Assembly: GCA_041392805.1 (NCBI GenBank)
Contig: JAWKLJ010000001.1
Location: 3,472,001-3,536,000, forward strand
Reading direction: 5' to 3'
DNA length: 64,000 nt
DNA from: Saprospiraceae bacterium
GTDB lineage: Bacteria > Bacteroidota > Bacteroidia > Chitinophagales > Saprospiraceae
Shown one piece after another: positions 36,067 to 45,098 of this stretch. The notes beneath the pieces were generated by a model. That model was not told where the DNA came from. It searched no databases and was given only the letters and a program-made list of their open reading frames with translations. Each line of letters begins with the position of its first letter. Positions within the stretch are counted from its first letter, which is position 1. The position numbers and the translations under genes were made by a program.

Positions 36067-39000
36067 ATGAAAAAGCAATCATTTCTATTGAGTTTGTTGC
36101 TGTTAGCCTTTGTATCCCAGCTTTGTGCCTGGAATAGTGCTCCCCGAAATATAGCTTTGGGAAAAACAGCGACCCAATCAAGTACAGGGTATACCATTGG
36201 AGGTGCCGAAAAGGCCATTGATGGGAATACCAATGGAAAATGGAATCCTGGTAATAATTCGATTACCCATACCAATGGTCAGGCTGATCCCTGGTGGCAA
36301 TTAGACCTGGGGAGTCTCAATGAGATTCAGCGAATCAAGATCTGGAACCGGCTAGATTGTTGTTCCAATCGGTTGAGCGGATTCTATATCATGGTGTCGG
36401 AGACCCCCATTACGGCCAACAATACGGTGGCTGGCACAGGTCAGGTCGTCGTCGGGCCATTTGATTTTAAGGATGGCAGTGAAAGATCGCAATCCTGGAG
36501 CATCGATTCGAAAGGAAGGTATATCCGGATTTTTATTCCAGGCCCTTCCAAAATCCTGTCCCTTGCCGAAGTAGAGGTTTTTTCGAACCAGGATCAGTTC
36601 CTAGATCAAGAACAAATTGCCGGGGCAGTTCATTTTGGACAAGGCACCTGGTGGCAATCTTTTACTCCCGGTGAAAATGGCATTTTAACCCAATTTGATG
36701 CCTTGCTGGTAAAAAATGATAACCAGTCTACTTACACGATGAAAATCTTTGAGGGAGAGGGTGCGATACCTGAAAAATTGATTCATGAACAATCCTTCCC
36801 CAACGGTCAACAGCATCCTTATGAGTGGATGGTGTTCCGGTTCAACCAACGGATATTTGTTGAGAAAGGGAAGAAATATACCGTTCAACTGGAAAAATCC
36901 ATTTGGTTATTAGAAGCTGGACAATACGAAAAAGGTAAATCGAGTTTATGGGATGCTAGTTGGGATTTGGCTTTTAAAACGTATTTGGCCGAAAGTGTCA
37001 AAGATCAGGCCCAGGAAAATGGAGGGACGGCTTTTGCTCCCTGCTATGGCTGTTGGCAATCCTTTACCGTAGGGACCAGTGGTACCCTTGCTAAAATAGA
37101 TGGCTTAATCAGCCCTATTCCGAATGCAGCTGACATCATACTCAAGGTATACCAAGGCGAAGGGGTAAATGAGGATAAGCTGTTGTTGAACCAATCCTTT
37201 CCTCTTCCAGCCAGATCGGGTTATCATTGGTATTCTTTTTCCCCAAACAAAGCCATTACGCTTGCAAAAGACCAAAAATATACTATCGTCATACAAAAGG
37301 TAGGATGGCATGCGACTGGTGGAGACCGATACCCCAAGGGCAGGATGTACGATAACAACTTACCACATGCGGACTTTACCTTCCGATCCTATGTCATTCC
37401 TGATGCTAGTAACTATGTGGTAATTGATCCCAATAAAGTCCCTACGACCATTAACCCCATGATTGATCCTAAAATCAATGTGAAAGACAAACGACCTGTG
37501 ACAGTGCCCGTCCAGACAACCGAAGTGACCACTTTGTTAAATAACAATTTAGCATCCTATTTCAGGCAATTCAATATCCAGCATGTTAGCTCGACAGTGG
37601 TAGATGGGAAAGCTGCTTTTTCGGGTACGGCAACCATCGCCGGGATAAATGCCATTGAGATAGAAGCGATCCTACAGGATTTGGGAAGCAGTCGTATTGG
37701 CCTCAATACCGTAACGGCAAAGCTGCCAGGAAGTGCACAAATGGCGGCACAGGTTTTAGATGAGGTGTTAGGCACTACCCTCAGCAAATATATACCAGTC
37801 GGACTTCCGGCACCAACGGTAAGAAGTTTCACCATCTATTTTGCAGAAAACGGAACGATCCCGGAAGCGATTGAAGCCGTTCTGGGCAGCAATCAACCCT
37901 GGTCGGTATTACAGAGCGGCCCGTTCAGCATCAAAGATATCTCTTTAAGTTTAGGTGCTTCGGGCTTAAATACCAGCAAAAAGACAATCAAAATGACGCT
38001 TCATGGCGGCGCTGAGCTCAGTGGTATCCCTATGGCTATTCAAGGCACCTTGGCTGGCGGTCAGGCGGATGGAGCCGAGGTCGTCCTGGAAGGGACTATC
38101 AAGCATATCAGTATTGGTAAACTGATCCGAGGCATCGCTGGTGAAAGCCCGGATATAGCCCAAATCATCAATGTTATCCCGCCACCGTTCTTAAACATCA
38201 ATATTGACCATATCACGGCGGCGATTAGTCCTACCCAAAAGAGTTTTGCAGGCAACATGAAAGCCAGTTTTGGTGATTTTGAGGTAAGTATGCAGCCCAA
38301 TATCGCAGGGAAGATGGCCTTTACCATAGGGATACAACCACCCAATGTAAGTAAAATTGCATCGTTGATCGGGTCTTCTACCTTAAATAGCCTACAGCAA
38401 TTGAGTGACTTTAATTTTGCCCTGATCGTGTCTTCAGCCAATGGCGCCATCAAATCCAACCTACCAGCTTTAACCGGTGAAGAATTTGCTGCGACAAAAG
38501 GTTTAAACGTGATTGGACAATACACCTTGAATCAAAAACATCAGCAACTCTTAGGTGTAAAATCCCTGAACGTAACTGCACAGATTCCCACTAATCCCAT
38601 CAATATCAGGTTAGCAGCTAATGTAAAAGCCGATGCCAAAATTGGTAACGCCTTTACATTTAAGGGTATAACCTTTGAATTGAAACCCAATCCACAAGAC
38701 CTGTACATGGGCGCTGGTGGAGACTTTATGGTACATCTCAAGGATGTCGATTTGAACTTCGCTGGAAATATGCGATTATATCCAACTGAAGCTAAAATAT
38801 CCCCTTCCTTGCTATTGAAGGCGGTGGGTGACAAAGAAACGAATGTTTGGGAAAAACCCTTTGGTATTCCGGGTGTCGCTATTTCACAATTAGGCATGGC
38901 GCCGATCTTTACCGCCAATTTTCCCTGGGTCGGCGGGTCGGCTACTGGGGCACTTGAAATAGGGACCACTTCCAAGCGGCTTAAAGGTGAGGTAACCTTT

Positions 39001-40500
39001 TCAGTAGACATGGCTAATCCGCACAAAAGCCTGCTAGATGGCAAAATAAACAATTTATCCATCATGAGTTTGATCGATGCGTTCTCTACCAAGGAAATGC
39101 CCAATACCCTGCGAAAAGGCCTGAGTACAGGATTGAATAATGTCAAAACTTATATCGCACCTACCCCCATGAATTTATTTGGAAAGGACTACGAAAGAGG
39201 TATCAATATCTCCGGTCAAACCAACCTTTTTGGGTTAAAAAGCACCTTGGATCTTTTGGTAGACCCACAGAGCCTAACCATTAGCTGCCGTGGGGAAATC
39301 GATAAAATCAGGCTCGAAAGTGGTGGTTTTACCTTTTTCGAACTGAGTGGCCACAATCAACCTAATGCGTTGGTTGGTTTTACAGTCTCCCCTACGCAAT
39401 TTCCCGAATTGGAGGTCAATGGCGCCGTAACGGTTATGGAGATAAAAGGTAGTACGCTGATCAAAATCAACAAAGACCTGTTGACGTTCCAGGTATCCGG
39501 CAATTTATTTAAAGGGGCATTTAAAGCAGATGTGGAGGTTACTGCCCGAGAATATACCGATATCAAAAATGCTGATTTCTATGCCAAAGTAAAAATGAAA
39601 AATGAAATGCAACAGCTGCTAAGTGATGAAATCGTAAATTTCATCAGAGATCGCTCAGCTGATTCCAGGAAAGCCTTGAAGGATGCTGATCTCTTTGTCA
39701 AAAAAGCACAGCAAAGTAATTCCATTCCTGCTGATCTTGCAAATGAAGCGAAAAAGGGATTAGACCTGCTTACGCACGTCGAAAGAGGCCTGGCAGTTGC
39801 AGGGGAGTACCTGACCAGAGGTTTGCTGGAAGAAACGTTCAATATCAAAGAAATAGGGTTCGAAGGCAACCTCAATATCTTAAGGGGACAAGTCGCAGCG
39901 AATACCAAGTTTACCATCTTTGGTCAAGACGTAAATAGCCAAACCACTATCAATTTGAATGTAGCAGATGCCAGAGATCAAATCAAGAAAATGGCTGAGG
40001 ATATTGGTAAAAAAATCCTGGCAGAAATGCGTAGATCTGCAGGATCGATTGGAAGTGAGGTGGATAAACTGATTATGAATGCCACTAATGAAATGGGCAA
40101 TTTCATCCAAAAGGGAGGCGAATGGGTGCGTGACGTCGCCAAAGAAATCGGAAATTGGACCAAAGAATGGACGGAAGGTAAAAAAATGTCACGATCATTA
40201 AGGAGTGGAGAAGGTTACCTGTCTTTTTTCAACAATGCGGCGGTTGTCGTGCGGGTGAATTTCAGTTTTACGTACAGAGGCCAGGTCATTTCAAATAACA
40301 AAGACCTTACCGCCGGCTATACCCGCGAATTTTTCATCCCTCCGGGAGCAAGCAATATTGTATTGGAAGTAAAAGGCGTCGCTACGCTTGATAAAGAGAA
40401 ATTCAATAAATCTTTCGGATCTCCTTCCGGCCTTAAAAAAGCCTACAAAGTAATTGGAACTAGTTTTAATGTAGGCTATAGGGAAATCAGTCCAAACTAA
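36067..40500 (+). CDS. Giant exported discoidin-domain protein (1477 aa)
   Basis: Start set at the ATG at 36067 (MKKQSFLLSLLLLAFVSQLCAW), which gives a clean signal peptide. A longer in-frame reading from 35851 would translate through the palindromic element and is unlikely. Residues about 25-175 form an F5/8 type C (discoidin) carbohydrate-binding domain (NIALGKTATQSS, AIDGNTNGKW, WWQLDLG). Two related modules of about 130 residues follow (180-445), each with WQSFT..G, GEG, QSFP and an aromatic YTV/YTI strand. Residues 446-1380 are a long repetitive beta-rich region I cannot identify. The last 95 residues form a compact domain (GYLSFFNNAAVVVRVNFSF). There is no T9SS sorting tail. It is probably a cell-surface or secreted glycan-binding protein. 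Confidence 0.75.
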   Translation: MKKQSFLLSLLLLAFVSQLCAWNSAPRNIALGKTATQSSTGYTIGGAEKAIDGNTNGKWNPGNNSITHTNGQADPWWQLDLGSLNEIQRIKIWNRLDCCSNRLSGFYIMVSETPITANNTVAGTGQVVVGPFDFKDGSERSQSWSIDSKGRYIRIFIPGPSKILSLAEVEVFSNQDQFLDQEQIAGAVHFGQGTWWQSFTPGENGILTQFDALLVKNDNQSTYTMKIFEGEGAIPEKLIHEQSFPNGQQHPYEWMVFRFNQRIFVEKGKKYTVQLEKSIWLLEAGQYEKGKSSLWDASWDLAFKTYLAESVKDQAQENGGTAFAPCYGCWQSFTVGTSGTLAKIDGLISPIPNAADIILKVYQGEGVNEDKLLLNQSFPLPARSGYHWYSFSPNKAITLAKDQKYTIVIQKVGWHATGGDRYPKGRMYDNNLPHADFTFRSYVIPDASNYVVIDPNKVPTTINPMIDPKINVKDKRPVTVPVQTTEVTTLLNNNLASYFRQFNIQHVSSTVVDGKAAFSGTATIAGINAIEIEAILQDLGSSRIGLNTVTAKLPGSAQMAAQVLDEVLGTTLSKYIPVGLPAPTVRSFTIYFAENGTIPEAIEAVLGSNQPWSVLQSGPFSIKDISLSLGASGLNTSKKTIKMTLHGGAELSGIPMAIQGTLAGGQADGAEVVLEGTIKHISIGKLIRGIAGESPDIAQIINVIPPPFLNINIDHITAAISPTQKSFAGNMKASFGDFEVSMQPNIAGKMAFTIGIQPPNVSKIASLIGSSTLNSLQQLSDFNFALIVSSANGAIKSNLPALTGEEFAATKGLNVIGQYTLNQKHQQLLGVKSLNVTAQIPTNPINIRLAANVKADAKIGNAFTFKGITFELKPNPQDLYMGAGGDFMVHLKDVDLNFAGNMRLYPTEAKISPSLLLKAVGDKETNVWEKPFGIPGVAISQLGMAPIFTANFPWVGGSATGALEIGTTSKRLKGEVTFSVDMANPHKSLLDGKINNLSIMSLIDAFSTKEMPNTLRKGLSTGLNNVKTYIAPTPMNLFGKDYERGINISGQTNLFGLKSTLDLLVDPQSLTISCRGEIDKIRLESGGFTFFELSGHNQPNALVGFTVSPTQFPELEVNGAVTVMEIKGSTLIKINKDLLTFQVSGNLFKGAFKADVEVTAREYTDIKNADFYAKVKMKNEMQQLLSDEIVNFIRDRSADSRKALKDADLFVKKAQQSNSIPADLANEAKKGLDLLTHVERGLAVAGEYLTRGLLEETFNIKEIGFEGNLNILRGQVAANTKFTIFGQDVNSQTTINLNVADARDQIKKMAEDIGKKILAEMRRSAGSIGSEVDKLIMNATNEMGNFIQKGGEWVRDVAKEIGNWTKEWTEGKKMSRSLRSGEGYLSFFNNAAVVVRVNFSFTYRGQVISNNKDLTAGYTREFFIPPGASNIVLEVKGVATLDKEKFNKSFGSPSGLKKAYKVIGTSFNVGYREISPN

Positions 40501-40512
40501 GCTTAATAAACC

Positions 40513-40566
40513 AAGAGATGTCGGTAAAAAACCTACCTGTCCGGTAAGCAGGCACCGGCATCTCTT
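40513..40566. terminator. Hairpin after the discoidin gene
   Basis: Arms AAGAGATGTCGGT (40513-40525) and ACCGGCATCTCTT (40554-40566) pair over 13 bases with one wobble. A smaller CCTG..CAGG hairpin lies in the loop. It is 12 bases after the stop and TTCCT follows, so termination is plausible but not classical. Confidence 0.6.
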
Positions 40567-40583
40567 TCCTGTAAAAAAGTTCC

Positions 40584-40689
40584 TTCTCTGACAATTTTTG
40601 TGGCCAGCTTAAAACGAAGATCATAAGCGATTGGTCAAGAGCAATGATCAAGGCTTTCAGCTGACTAGAACACAAAAATTGTCAGAGAA
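40584..40689. repeat. Palindromic MITE-like element, copy B
   Basis: Perfect 19-bp terminal inverted repeats: TTCTCTGACAATTTTTGTG (40584-40602) and its reverse complement (40671-40689). The inner arms pair imperfectly, including GATCAT / ATGATC. Its right half, read in reverse, aligns with the left half of copy A (TTCTCTGACAATT then TTGTGTTCT and TGAAAG), so the two copies face in opposite directions. No coding capacity. Confidence 0.85.
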
Positions 40690-40756
40690 CCAAAAAGTTT
40701 TTATAAAGCGTGTTTAATTATGATCAAAAAAACCAAATGCTATGTATCTTTAAAAA

Positions 40757-41311
40757 ATGAAAACAAAGAGATTCAACCTAACCATACACATGGTTTCAAG
40801 TCTAGACGGCTTCATCGCCAAAAAAGACGGAAGTGTTTCCTGGCTTACATCCACTGATCATTATGAGAAAGGCATCACGCTCAGCGAAGAAGAGGTGGAG
40901 CAGTTTCTCCAAGCTATAGACTGCTATGTCATGGGATCGGGAACCTATGAACAGGCGCTAGAACTAGGATGGCCCTATGGTGATGTGCCAGTGATTGTAT
41001 TGACTAGTAAAAATTGGCCAGCTGCCCGAGATACTGTTCAATTTTACGCAGGTGACCTGCACCGTCTGATCAATGACCGGCTAAAACCCCACTACCAAAA
41101 TGTCTGGATAGTAGGAGGAGCCATGCTTGCCAAAGCCTTTATCCGTTTGAAACTGGTAGACGATATAATAGTATCCATCATGCCCGTCATCTTAGGTGAA
41201 GGAACCTTGTTTTTCGATTACATCGGTCAAGAACAGCCACTGCATCTAAAAAACGTTACGGCTTATAAAGATGGTATGGTGGAGTTGTGGTATGAAATGA
41301 AAAAAGCCTAG
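40757..41311 (+). CDS. Dihydrofolate reductase-like (RibD C-terminal) protein
   Basis: A 184-residue NADPH-dependent reductase-fold protein of the RibD C-terminal/YyaP group. The start HMVSSLDGFIAKKDGSVSWL, the central CYVMGSGTYEQAL and PVIVLTSKNWP, and WIVGGAMLAKAFI followed by DDIIVSIMPVILGEGTLFF are typical. Members are common in bacteria but few have known substrates, and it is not a classical FolA. It stands alone between copy B of the palindromic element and the tRNA gene. Confidence 0.87.
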   Translation: MKTKRFNLTIHMVSSLDGFIAKKDGSVSWLTSTDHYEKGITLSEEEVEQFLQAIDCYVMGSGTYEQALELGWPYGDVPVIVLTSKNWPAARDTVQFYAGDLHRLINDRLKPHYQNVWIVGGAMLAKAFIRLKLVDDIIVSIMPVILGEGTLFFDYIGQEQPLHLKNVTAYKDGMVELWYEMKKA

Positions 41312-41343
41312 CATCACATTGATACTAGACTTTTTTATCTACG

Positions 41344-41417
41344 TAGCGCGAGGCGGGCTTGAACCGCCGACCTCATGATTATGAATCATGCGCTCTGACC
41401 AGCTGAGCTACCGCGCC
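41344..41417 (-). tRNA. tRNA-Met (CAT anticodon)
   Basis: A 74-nt cloverleaf is visible on the minus strand. The acceptor GGCGCGG/TCGCGCT has G-T pairs at both ends. The D arm is GCTC..GAGC, the anticodon stem CATGA/TCATG with loop TTCATAA, and the T arm GGCGG/CCGCC with loop TTCAAGC. The CCA end is not encoded. A CAT anticodon means Met, or Ile if the C is lysidinylated; the body looks like elongator tRNA-Met. A TATATTTG promoter lies just upstream. Confidence 0.95.
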
Positions 41418-41436
41418 ATTTTCTCTAAAAGCGGTG

Positions 41437-41468
41437 CAAATATAAAGGAATTTATGCTTTGGATGCAA
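41437..41468 (-). promoter_or_regulatory. Promoter of the tRNA-Met gene
   Basis: On the minus strand, TATATTTG (41444-41437) matches the Bacteroidota -7 box, and TTG (41468-41466) lies 21 bases upstream as a -33 element. Transcription would start within about 15 bases of the tRNA 5' end. Confidence 0.6.
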
Positions 41469-41618
41469 GATTATTTTAAGATTATTAATTATTCTTGGCA
41501 ATAGGGGCCTTCTGAATTGTTTCTTTCCTCATGCTGTTTTTTGGGAGAGGTGGAGCTATTGGAGACGGAATTACCTCTTTTTCTCCAATAGCTCCAGTTC
41601 ATAATTCTATATGGCAGT

Positions 41619-42980
41619 CTAATAAAATGCTCTTTCTGCGCTATCTAGGATTGGCGCTGCTTTCCCAAACAACAAATTCAAACCTACCCGGAAATTTGAG
41701 CTATGGCTATCTGCGGGATTTACCACCGTCAGGATATTATCGGTTGCAGCATAAACCTGGACGGGCCCCAAGGTGGCAATGGCTTGCAAACCAAAATTGT
41801 CGAACCGTTCCTGGCGGTAGGCATAGGTGACGCCAAGGGTCAGTAGCTTATTCAATTCCAGTTGGCCGTTGAGGGCCAGGGCGCCATAGGTTTCGCCCCG
41901 ATAGTTTTCGGTGTAAAATAGCGCACCCAAGCGTATCTGGTCACTCATTTGGTAACCCACACTTAGGTAGCTACGCAAAGGGATATCGGTGGAATATTCG
42001 CGACTCGTTTCGATGGGTTGATAAACATCTTTAAGGGAATCAATAGCGTTGCCCAGTTCGGATTGGTTGTCGAGGATACCCTGAGCGACATCGAGGCCTT
42101 GGTACTCGTATTCGCCTTGGAGGCTATAGTTGCGAACGTCTTCTTTCCAATCGATGCGACCGCCAATGTCCAATACGCTTATTGAAAAATCCAATTTGCC
42201 AAAGGTTAGGTGTGCTCCCAGGTCAAAAGCCAATCCTGTATTGGTAGAAAACATTTGATCCGATTCAAAATTGCCAAATTGAAAGTTGAAGGCCAGGTCA
42301 TCATATCCATCATATTGTAGGGTACCGGAAGAATTCACCACATAATCTGCATTGAGTTTCAATTGGTATATATCATCACTCGTTGTTAAACGCAAATCCG
42401 TATTCGGGGTAGATATATCACCAATGCCACTAAGGTATTTTACTTTTCCACCCACCGTCAAAAAAGGCAATAATTGATAGGCGGCACCCGCACTAAATTC
42501 GTGGTAACCCAAAAAGTGAAGATCAGGTCCAAAAGGTACCGTTTGGCCAATGAATTGGGCATTGCCTTGCCAAACCAACTGCGGCAAGGTCTTCGGATAG
42601 GCCAAAAAGCCATTGTATTTGAGGGCATGCCCAAGATTGAGGTGCAACTTGCCTAGCTTAACCCCGAAACTAATCGTTTCTATATCCAGGTTTTCCCGAA
42701 TCAAATTATTGGCTTCCAACAAATCGATGGCCTGGTTTACATTGATAACTTTTTGACCTTCACGCTCCGTCACCAGGTCATTATAAGTAATATTGGTAAC
42801 CAGCAGGTTATTGTAAATACCCGGCAAACCAAGGACATATTTTTGATCAGGGAAAAGCGCAGGGTTGGTTCTATTGGCTTGCCAAAGTTCCCTGAAAAAA
42901 GGCGTGCTGAGCTCCTGCTGTGCCATAGCTGGTAGCAAACCCAGACTGATAAATACTAAAAGAATGCTATATTTTAACAT
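41619..42980 (-). CDS. Outer membrane beta-barrel protein (DUF5723-like)
   Basis: A 453-residue exported protein with a signal peptide (MLKYSILLVFISLGLLPAMAQ). Alternating amphipathic strands and many aromatic/glycine turns follow, consistent with an outer membrane beta barrel. The N-terminal region STPFFRELWQANRTNPALFPDQ and the barrel layout (LNLGHALKYNGFLAYP, FLTVGGKVKYLSGIGD) match the DUF5723 family. It lies 44 bases downstream of the lipoprotein gene on the same strand and is probably cotranscribed with it. Function unknown. Confidence 0.78.
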   Translation of the reverse strand: MLKYSILLVFISLGLLPAMAQQELSTPFFRELWQANRTNPALFPDQKYVLGLPGIYNNLLVTNITYNDLVTEREGQKVINVNQAIDLLEANNLIRENLDIETISFGVKLGKLHLNLGHALKYNGFLAYPKTLPQLVWQGNAQFIGQTVPFGPDLHFLGYHEFSAGAAYQLLPFLTVGGKVKYLSGIGDISTPNTDLRLTTSDDIYQLKLNADYVVNSSGTLQYDGYDDLAFNFQFGNFESDQMFSTNTGLAFDLGAHLTFGKLDFSISVLDIGGRIDWKEDVRNYSLQGEYEYQGLDVAQGILDNQSELGNAIDSLKDVYQPIETSREYSTDIPLRSYLSVGYQMSDQIRLGALFYTENYRGETYGALALNGQLELNKLLTLGVTYAYRQERFDNFGLQAIATLGPVQVYAATDNILTVVNPADSHSSNFRVGLNLLFGKAAPILDSAERAFY

Positions 42981-43024
42981 GATTGGTTTTTTGCTTTAAA
43001 ATAGCGTAAAAGTAAGTCCTTCTA

Positions 43025-44584
43025 TTATTGTACGACCTTCAACTTGGCGCCAATGCGCATATCAACAAATTGGTTGCCTAAGACCCTGACGGGAATTTCT
43101 CCCTCGTTTGTAGTGGAAAAGGAAGCAACTATGAGTAGTTGATTGGCTGCTTTAATGGGTGCAAAACGCTCAGCCGAAAAGTCAGCATAGGACTCATTTT
43201 CAGTGGTGGTCGTCACGAATCCCTGGCTGTCGACCGGAGCGGCCTTGGCGACGCGCTGAGGTTCGCTAAATAGGGAGTCGAGAATGGTGCCGTCGCTGCG
43301 TTGGAAGTATCCCTGAACATCTACGGCAAGCGGGATATTATTTTCTGTCACTAACTTGAATTCCGCAGCGGTCACATCGCCATAACCGGAAAAATCGATG
43401 GCAAAGGTATCTTGCGCAATAAAATTACGGGCATTCCCAAAAAGAGGAAGCTCTACTTCGACATTTACCCTATAAAAGCTACTATCCGTGATAAAACCTG
43501 GCAAATCGGTGTCGCTTCCAGGGCTAGTCAAGACATCCACATCATAGAATAAAGACACTGGCCCAGCCCCAAGCAGGACATCAATATTGGAATTGTCTTT
43601 GGTAAAGGTGAAAAAAGTAGACTTGGTTTGTCCCACCTCATCCAAAGCAGGGTATTCGAAATTAATCCCATTGTCCACCAGTTCACTCTCGATAGAAAGC
43701 ACTTCCGCACGTACCGTTCTTACATCAAAGGTTTTCACGATGGCCTGGGTAGGAATACCAAAGGAGTTTTCAACAAAGAAGTTGACCTTTGGCTCATTGA
43801 AGTAGACTTCGCCTTGTGTCCAGTTTTCAAAAAAATCAATATGAATGGTATCCGAGCCACCAGGATAAAGTTGGTTGGCAAAAAAGCCTTCAGCGTAGGC
43901 AAACAGGATATTCTGCAAGCTAATATAAGCGCTTGGCAATAAATAGGGATCACCAGAAGTGACACCTTTGGCCACATAGGTGATTTGAATATTGCCAGCA
44001 GCATCGGGGTTCGCCTGATAGCCCGTTATATCGGCGGCAGCGAAAAGGTTGGTCGTAAAAGGTTCATCTCCTGTCCCAGCATAAGGAAGGATCGTATTGG
44101 TAAATTTCAAAGTTTGCCCGTTTTTACGGACCTGCGGCAATTCAATGGTCACTTCTACAGCCTCGGGATGAGGGTTGCGGAAATAGTAAATAAATTGCCC
44201 CGATTTGATGTCAATTCGTTGTATCTCCAAACCATTTTGGTCATACAACGGAAGCGATTGGTCTGGAGAAAAAAGCGGAATAATCGAAAAGGTTTCCAAC
44301 GTTTCGTAAAACGGCGCAAAAACTTCATCGCTGTTTTGAGATATGACATTGCCTTTGTAAAGGAAACGCAGGGTACCGTCGGGATCGACAAACAAAGTGG
44401 AGTTTTCTTCGAAATCCTGCAGCAATTCTCCAATCGAAACCTGGGTATTGATCAAGGGAATAGCATATTCTGCTTCGTACTCGACCTTATCAATGGCATC
44501 CAGGGTTTCAAACTGATTACAGGAGCCTATAAAAAGACTCAAAACTAATAATGCTTTGTGGAAATATTTTGGCATAGCCTTCAT
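43025..44584 (-). CDS. Large lipoprotein paired with the barrel protein
   Basis: A 519-residue protein with a type II signal peptide (KALLVLSLFIGSCNQ, lipid Cys near residue 22) and otherwise beta-rich sequence with no membrane helix. The N-terminal mature part TLDAIDKVEYEAEYAIPLINTQVSIGELL resembles other uncharacterised Bacteroidota lipoproteins that begin with paired strands. An ATG nine bases later (MPKYFHK) could be the real start. It is the upstream gene of a two-gene unit with the DUF5723-like barrel. This suggests a surface complex, but I cannot assign a function. Confidence 0.75.
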   Translation of the reverse strand: MKAMPKYFHKALLVLSLFIGSCNQFETLDAIDKVEYEAEYAIPLINTQVSIGELLQDFEENSTLFVDPDGTLRFLYKGNVISQNSDEVFAPFYETLETFSIIPLFSPDQSLPLYDQNGLEIQRIDIKSGQFIYYFRNPHPEAVEVTIELPQVRKNGQTLKFTNTILPYAGTGDEPFTTNLFAAADITGYQANPDAAGNIQITYVAKGVTSGDPYLLPSAYISLQNILFAYAEGFFANQLYPGGSDTIHIDFFENWTQGEVYFNEPKVNFFVENSFGIPTQAIVKTFDVRTVRAEVLSIESELVDNGINFEYPALDEVGQTKSTFFTFTKDNSNIDVLLGAGPVSLFYDVDVLTSPGSDTDLPGFITDSSFYRVNVEVELPLFGNARNFIAQDTFAIDFSGYGDVTAAEFKLVTENNIPLAVDVQGYFQRSDGTILDSLFSEPQRVAKAAPVDSQGFVTTTTENESYADFSAERFAPIKAANQLLIVASFSTTNEGEIPVRVLGNQFVDMRIGAKLKVVQ

Positions 44585-45098
44585 TTTTTGGGTATCGGAG
44601 ACAAGGCTAGCTATTGGGAATTAAAAAATAATAATGGGGTGTAAAGCATTGACCATATCCCATTACATTAAAATGATAATTCCGAATTTGTTGCTATTTT
44701 CCGTAACCTTTAACCTGTTTTGGGTAAAATTTATTTTCTGTGGGTGTACAATTATTTCTTAGGATAGGGTTTTCCGCGTGTTTAGTACAACAAAGATAAG
44801 AAGAAAATAGCTAGGATGCTGTTTTGAATGATGAAATATAGTTGCCTGGGTGACCAAGGTTTATTTTTTGGCGATGTCCAAACGATAACTGGACGTTGGA
44901 CGTTCATGGTTTTGAAGTGGAAAGCGGAAATTGGAAGAGCTGCCGCAGAAAAGGGCAAGCAGGAAGTTATGCTTTATTAGGGCGTCGTTCTTATGAAGGG
45001 TTAAAAATAGCGACCTCCATTGCACCATTTGAAGCGTTTTTTACATCAACAGGAAGGATATGGAATGAAAAATATTACTACAACCAAAAGATCGTCTA
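44585..45098. other. 514-bp divergent intergenic region
   Basis: It separates two divergently transcribed lipoprotein genes. A TATCTTTG box on the minus strand (44798-44791) could serve the 43-44 kb operon but lacks a -33 partner. A purine-rich stretch with tandem GGACGTT and GGAAATTGG-like units lies at about 44890-44940. A 67-codon reading frame (44896-45099) has no family features or start context, and I do not call it a gene. Confidence 0.5.
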
